A stretch of DNA of 16,519 nucleotides, taken from assembly GCA_002329625.1 (NCBI GenBank), contig DCTP01000039.1, positions 1,410 to 17,928 on the forward strand. The letters are read 5' to 3'. Shown here in pieces: positions 14,181 to 16,519 of the stretch. The notes beneath the pieces were generated by a model that did no database searches, was not told where the DNA came from, and saw nothing but the letters and a program-made list of their open reading frames with translations. This DNA is from Leptolinea sp. UBA1437. Lineage in GTDB: Bacteria; Chloroflexota; Anaerolineae; Anaerolineales; Anaerolineaceae. How positions within the stretch are numbered: the first letter of the stretch is position 1; every line of letters begins with the position of its first letter. The position numbers were made by a program, and so were the translations under genes.

Positions 14181-15172
14181 TTAAGATCGGGATCATGAGT
14201 TTTGCACATTTGCATGCGGAAGCCTATATTCAGAATATTCGTTCAATCCCGGGAGTAGAATGGATCGGTTTCGTCGACCCGGACAACGGTCGAGTGAAAC
14301 AATTTTCCGAACAATATCGGACATGGGGAACGAGCGATTTTGATGAGTTTTTTGCCAAGAAACCGGACGGTGTGGTGATCTGCAGTGAAAACAACAACCA
14401 CTTGTCGATGGTGGAAACGGCGATCGGCGCCGGCGTTAAAAACATCTGTTGCGAAAAGCCGCTTGCCACCACCTTGGAAGATGCCGAAAAGATTGTTTCA
14501 TTGGCGGAATCAAAAAAAATCAACCTGATGACCGCATTTCCGATGCGCTTTTCCGCTCCGATCGTCGCGGTAAAAGATCAGTTGGATCGGGGGGTATACG
14601 GAAGGATTTATTGTTTTCGTTCGGAAAATGAGGGGCAGATGCCCTCCCTCCATCGAAAATGGTTTGTGGATAAAAAATTGGCAGGCGGCGGAGCCTTGCA
14701 GGATCATTTGGTACATTTGACCGATCTATTTCGTTGGATCACAAAATCGGAAGTGGACAGCGTTTATGCACAATCCAGCCAATGTTTTCATCGCGGTGAA
14801 GTGGATGTGGAAACGGCCGGGATGGCGATGCTGCATTTCAAAAATGACTGCTTTGCCACAATAGACTGCTCCTGGTCCCGTCCGGATTATTATCCGACTT
14901 GGGGAGGCTTGAATTTTGAAGTGGTTACCGATCGCGGAGCGGTCCAGGTGGATGCATTTCGCCAAAATCTTACTGTTTACCGGCATGATATCCAAAATCA
15001 GGTTTGGCATTATTGGGGTTCAGATTCGAACCAGGGGATGATCGAAGAATTTGTGGCTTCTATTCGAGAGGAACGCCCCGCATGCATCACAGCGACGGAT
15101 GGGCTGCGGGCGGTCGAAGTGGTTCAAGCCGCTTATGAATCCGCAGCTTCGGGAAAAACGGTGAAGCTGTAA
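14177..15172 (+). CDS. Gfo/Idh/MocA-family oxidoreductase, second copy with atypical nucleotide-binding motif
   Basis: Second predicted dehydrogenase, 331 residues. The start at 14177 overlaps the preceding stop (ATGA) and has GGAAGGAG just upstream; the longer in-frame start at 14108 lies inside the previous gene. The N-terminus reads MIKIGIMSFAHLHAEAY, so the normal GxGxxG dinucleotide loop is replaced by a G-SFAH form. This variant occurs in one branch of the family, as I recall. The rest is conventional: CCEKPLA with Lys94 and GGGALQDHLVHLTD with Asp176 and His180. It differs clearly from the first copy and is not a recent duplicate. The pair may catalyse successive steps, or form two activities on one sugar; this is inference. 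A terminator follows. Confidence 0.9.
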   Translation: MIKIGIMSFAHLHAEAYIQNIRSIPGVEWIGFVDPDNGRVKQFSEQYRTWGTSDFDEFFAKKPDGVVICSENNNHLSMVETAIGAGVKNICCEKPLATTLEDAEKIVSLAESKKINLMTAFPMRFSAPIVAVKDQLDRGVYGRIYCFRSENEGQMPSLHRKWFVDKKLAGGGALQDHLVHLTDLFRWITKSEVDSVYAQSSQCFHRGEVDVETAGMAMLHFKNDCFATIDCSWSRPDYYPTWGGLNFEVVTDRGAVQVDAFRQNLTVYRHDIQNQVWHYWGSDSNQGMIEEFVASIREERPACITATDGLRAVEVVQAAYESAASGKTVKL

Positions 15173-15249
15173 GATCTTTCTTCAAACCGGTTATTTATGA
15201 CGGCTTATGGTTTCGCATAGTTATCTGAGTCAAATAAATATCAAAAAAT

Positions 15250-15289
15250 ATTCCGCTTTCAGCTGATGTAGTCTGAAAACGGAATGTTT
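15250..15289 (+). terminator. intrinsic terminator at the end of the CUT1/dehydrogenase operon
   Basis: ATTCCG-C-TTTCAG (15250-15262) pairs with CTGAAA-A-CGGAAT (15273-15285): two 6-bp helices with one mismatch and a 10-base loop, followed by GTTTT. It ends the operon about 75 bases after the last dehydrogenase stop. Confidence 0.82.
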
Positions 15290-15340
15290 TATATTTAAAC
15301 TGACGTTACAATTAATTGATAAAGAAAGTGAGGAAATGTC

Positions 15341-16018
15341 ATGGATGTAAAAATTACCTGGTTGGGGCATTCAGCCTTTCTGATCGATTTCGATCATTAT
15401 AAAGTTCTGTTGGATCCTTTTTTAACCGGAAATTCGAATGCCGCCATATCGGCAAAAAAAGCGGAAGCGGATCTTATTCTAGTCAGTCACGGGCACAGCG
15501 ACCATGTCGGAGACGCGATTGAAATTTCCAATCGCTGTCATGCCCCGATTTTGTGCAATTTTGAATTATCGAATTGGTTCGCGAAACACGGCGCGGTTAA
15601 TACGATGCCCATCTATGTCAGCGGAACGCGTGCATTCCCCTTCGGAACGGTGCGTGCGACGATCGCTGTGCACGGTTCGGGAACTCCGGACGGAACGTAT
15701 GGTGGGTTGGCATTGGGGTTTATTTTAGCAACCCATGATCAGCAAAAAAAGATTTACTTCGCCGGAGATACGGGTGTTTTCAGCGAAATGTCTTTGATCG
15801 GTGAAGATGCGGTGGATGTCGCTTTACTGCCGATCGGAGATATTTTCGTGATGGGCTTATCCGAATCGATTCGAGCGTTGAAAATGATCCGGCCTAAAAA
15901 TGTAATTCCTATGCATTACGATCCCGGATTGAACCTTGAAGATTGGCAACAGGAAGTTATTGAAACGTCCGGAGCCAAGCCGATTATTCTGAGAAGCGGA
16001 GAAAGTTTCGATCTTTAG
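15341..16018 (+). CDS. UPF0173-type metal-dependent hydrolase, metallo-beta-lactamase fold
   Basis: Small cytoplasmic predicted hydrolase, 225 residues, the usual length for the UPF0173 (YtkL-like) group. It starts MDVKITWLGHSAFLI. The metal-site motif HGHSDH lies at 50-55 (His50, His52, Asp54, His55). Further likely ligands are His111 in HGSG, Asp143 in AGDTG and His192 in MHY, so the two-metal site looks complete. The natural substrate of the group is not established, to my knowledge. GTGAGGA lies before the ATG. It is separated from the upstream operon by a terminator and converges on uvrB with 24 bases between the stops, so it is probably a single-gene unit unrelated to sugar uptake. Confidence 0.92.
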   Translation: MDVKITWLGHSAFLIDFDHYKVLLDPFLTGNSNAAISAKKAEADLILVSHGHSDHVGDAIEISNRCHAPILCNFELSNWFAKHGAVNTMPIYVSGTRAFPFGTVRATIAVHGSGTPDGTYGGLALGFILATHDQQKKIYFAGDTGVFSEMSLIGEDAVDVALLPIGDIFVMGLSESIRALKMIRPKNVIPMHYDPGLNLEDWQQEVIETSGAKPIILRSGESFDL

Positions 16019-16042
16019 CTGAAAAATCCGATTGTAAAACGA

Positions 16043-16519
16043 TTATTTCAGATCGATTTCGCCGGCAAGCATCTTTGCGCGCTGCCAAGGGGAAGCGTCG
16101 GAAACATCGGCAACCAGTCCGCGCAGTTCATAAACCTGATCGCGCAATTCCGCCGCCCGTTCGAAGTCCAGATTCTTGGCTGCCTCTTTCATTTCTCTTT
16201 CCAGGTCTGCCAAGATGTGTTTCAGTTCGTTCTTCGGCAAATTCTTACGAGTGGTTCTATAATCCGCCTTCTCTTCCGCAATCGCATTAGAAACGGTCAA
16301 TCGCTCCGAAAGGTCATATATTCCTTTGACAATTGTCATGGGTGTAATATGATGTGCCTCATTATATGCCTGTTGTTTTTTGCGGCGACGATTGGTCTCG
16401 TCGATGGCATATTTCATCGAATCCGTCATTTTATCCGCGTAAAGAATGACTTTACCGTCCACGTTACGGGCTGCCCTGCCGATGGTTTGAATCAGTGAGA
16501 CGCCGGATCGTAAAAAGCC
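16043..16519 (-). CDS. uvrB: excinuclease ABC subunit B, C-terminal part (5' end outside the window)
   Basis: DNA-damage recognition helicase of nucleotide excision repair, which loads UvrC for incision. The 158 C-terminal residues in the window start GFLRSGVSLIQTIGRAARN, containing helicase motif VI, followed by VDGKVILYADKMTDSM, which is highly characteristic of UvrB. The C-terminal UVR domain is present (DLEREMKEAAKNLDFERAAE), the part that contacts UvrC. The frame is open to the window edge, so no start lies here; a GTG at 16462 is internal (Val in ARNVDGK). The residues between GFLRS and SLIQT are Gly-Val, where most family members have Glu plus a variable residue. The C-terminal end appears complete. 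Confidence 0.96.
   Translation of the reverse strand, partial: GFLRSGVSLIQTIGRAARNVDGKVILYADKMTDSMKYAIDETNRRRKKQQAYNEAHHITPMTIVKGIYDLSERLTVSNAIAEEKADYRTTRKNLPKNELKHILADLEREMKEAAKNLDFERAAELRDQVYELRGLVADVSDASPWQRAKMLAGEIDLK

Noticed and set aside
16019..16051. CTGAAA/TTTCAG inverted repeat between the convergent hydrolase and uvrB genes
   Set aside because: Only a 6-bp stem with a long loop, part of it inside the uvrB coding end; too weak to call a terminator.
16460..16462. GTG as a start for a small protein at the right edge
   Set aside because: The frame stays open to the window edge and encodes helicase motif VI of UvrB upstream, so this is an internal codon.
1..16519. CRISPR array, insertion sequence, prophage, toxin-antitoxin or defence genes
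   Set aside because: No regularly spaced repeats, transposase or integrase motifs, or defence-type proteins were seen; every long coding frame belongs to a known metabolic, transport or replication/repair family.

Overview
The window carries two sugar-uptake gene clusters on either side of a short housekeeping block. Moderate GC, the DnaE layout (intact PHP domain, long acidic linker, extra C-terminal domain), a MalFG-type transporter with no ATPase gene and general protein similarity suggest an anaerobic, sugar-using bacterium, possibly Anaerolineae (Chloroflexota). That assignment is from recognition only; there is no rRNA or other marker gene here to settle it.

Left region (1-4206, minus strand): a CUT2 (ribose/xylose-type) ABC operon read leftward. 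The order is LacI-family regulator, periplasmic-type sugar-binding protein, double-domain ATPase, permease (cut by the window edge). A near-consensus promoter (TTGACA, 17-bp spacer, TAGAAT) lies upstream of the regulator, and a LacI-type palindrome with a central CG covers the expected transcription start. The regulator therefore probably represses its own operon until the sugar is present. Inverted repeats sit at the regulator/binding-protein and binding-protein/ATPase junctions.

Central region (4460-9632, plus strand): dnaE (replicative DNA polymerase III alpha subunit, with all nine PHP metal ligands, the three polymerase aspartates and a beta-clamp motif), then pfkA (ATP-type 6-phosphofructokinase), then a strong intrinsic terminator.

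Right region (9782-15172, plus strand): a CUT1 (MalEFG/UgpB-type) operon with an extracellular binding protein, two permeases and two Gfo/Idh/MocA-family NAD(P)-dependent sugar dehydrogenases, the last two overlapping by 4 bases. It has no ATPase gene, so a shared ATPase encoded elsewhere is the likely partner. The dehydrogenases suggest that the imported sugar or derivative is oxidised after uptake. A hairpin follows the binding-protein gene, as in the left operon.

End (15250-16519): a terminator, a UPF0173-type metallo-beta-lactamase-fold hydrolase gene and, convergent with it, the 3' part of uvrB (excinuclease subunit B). I see no mobile element, CRISPR array, tRNA or rRNA, and no convincing novel system. 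The more interesting points are regulatory sites and small departures from family norms.
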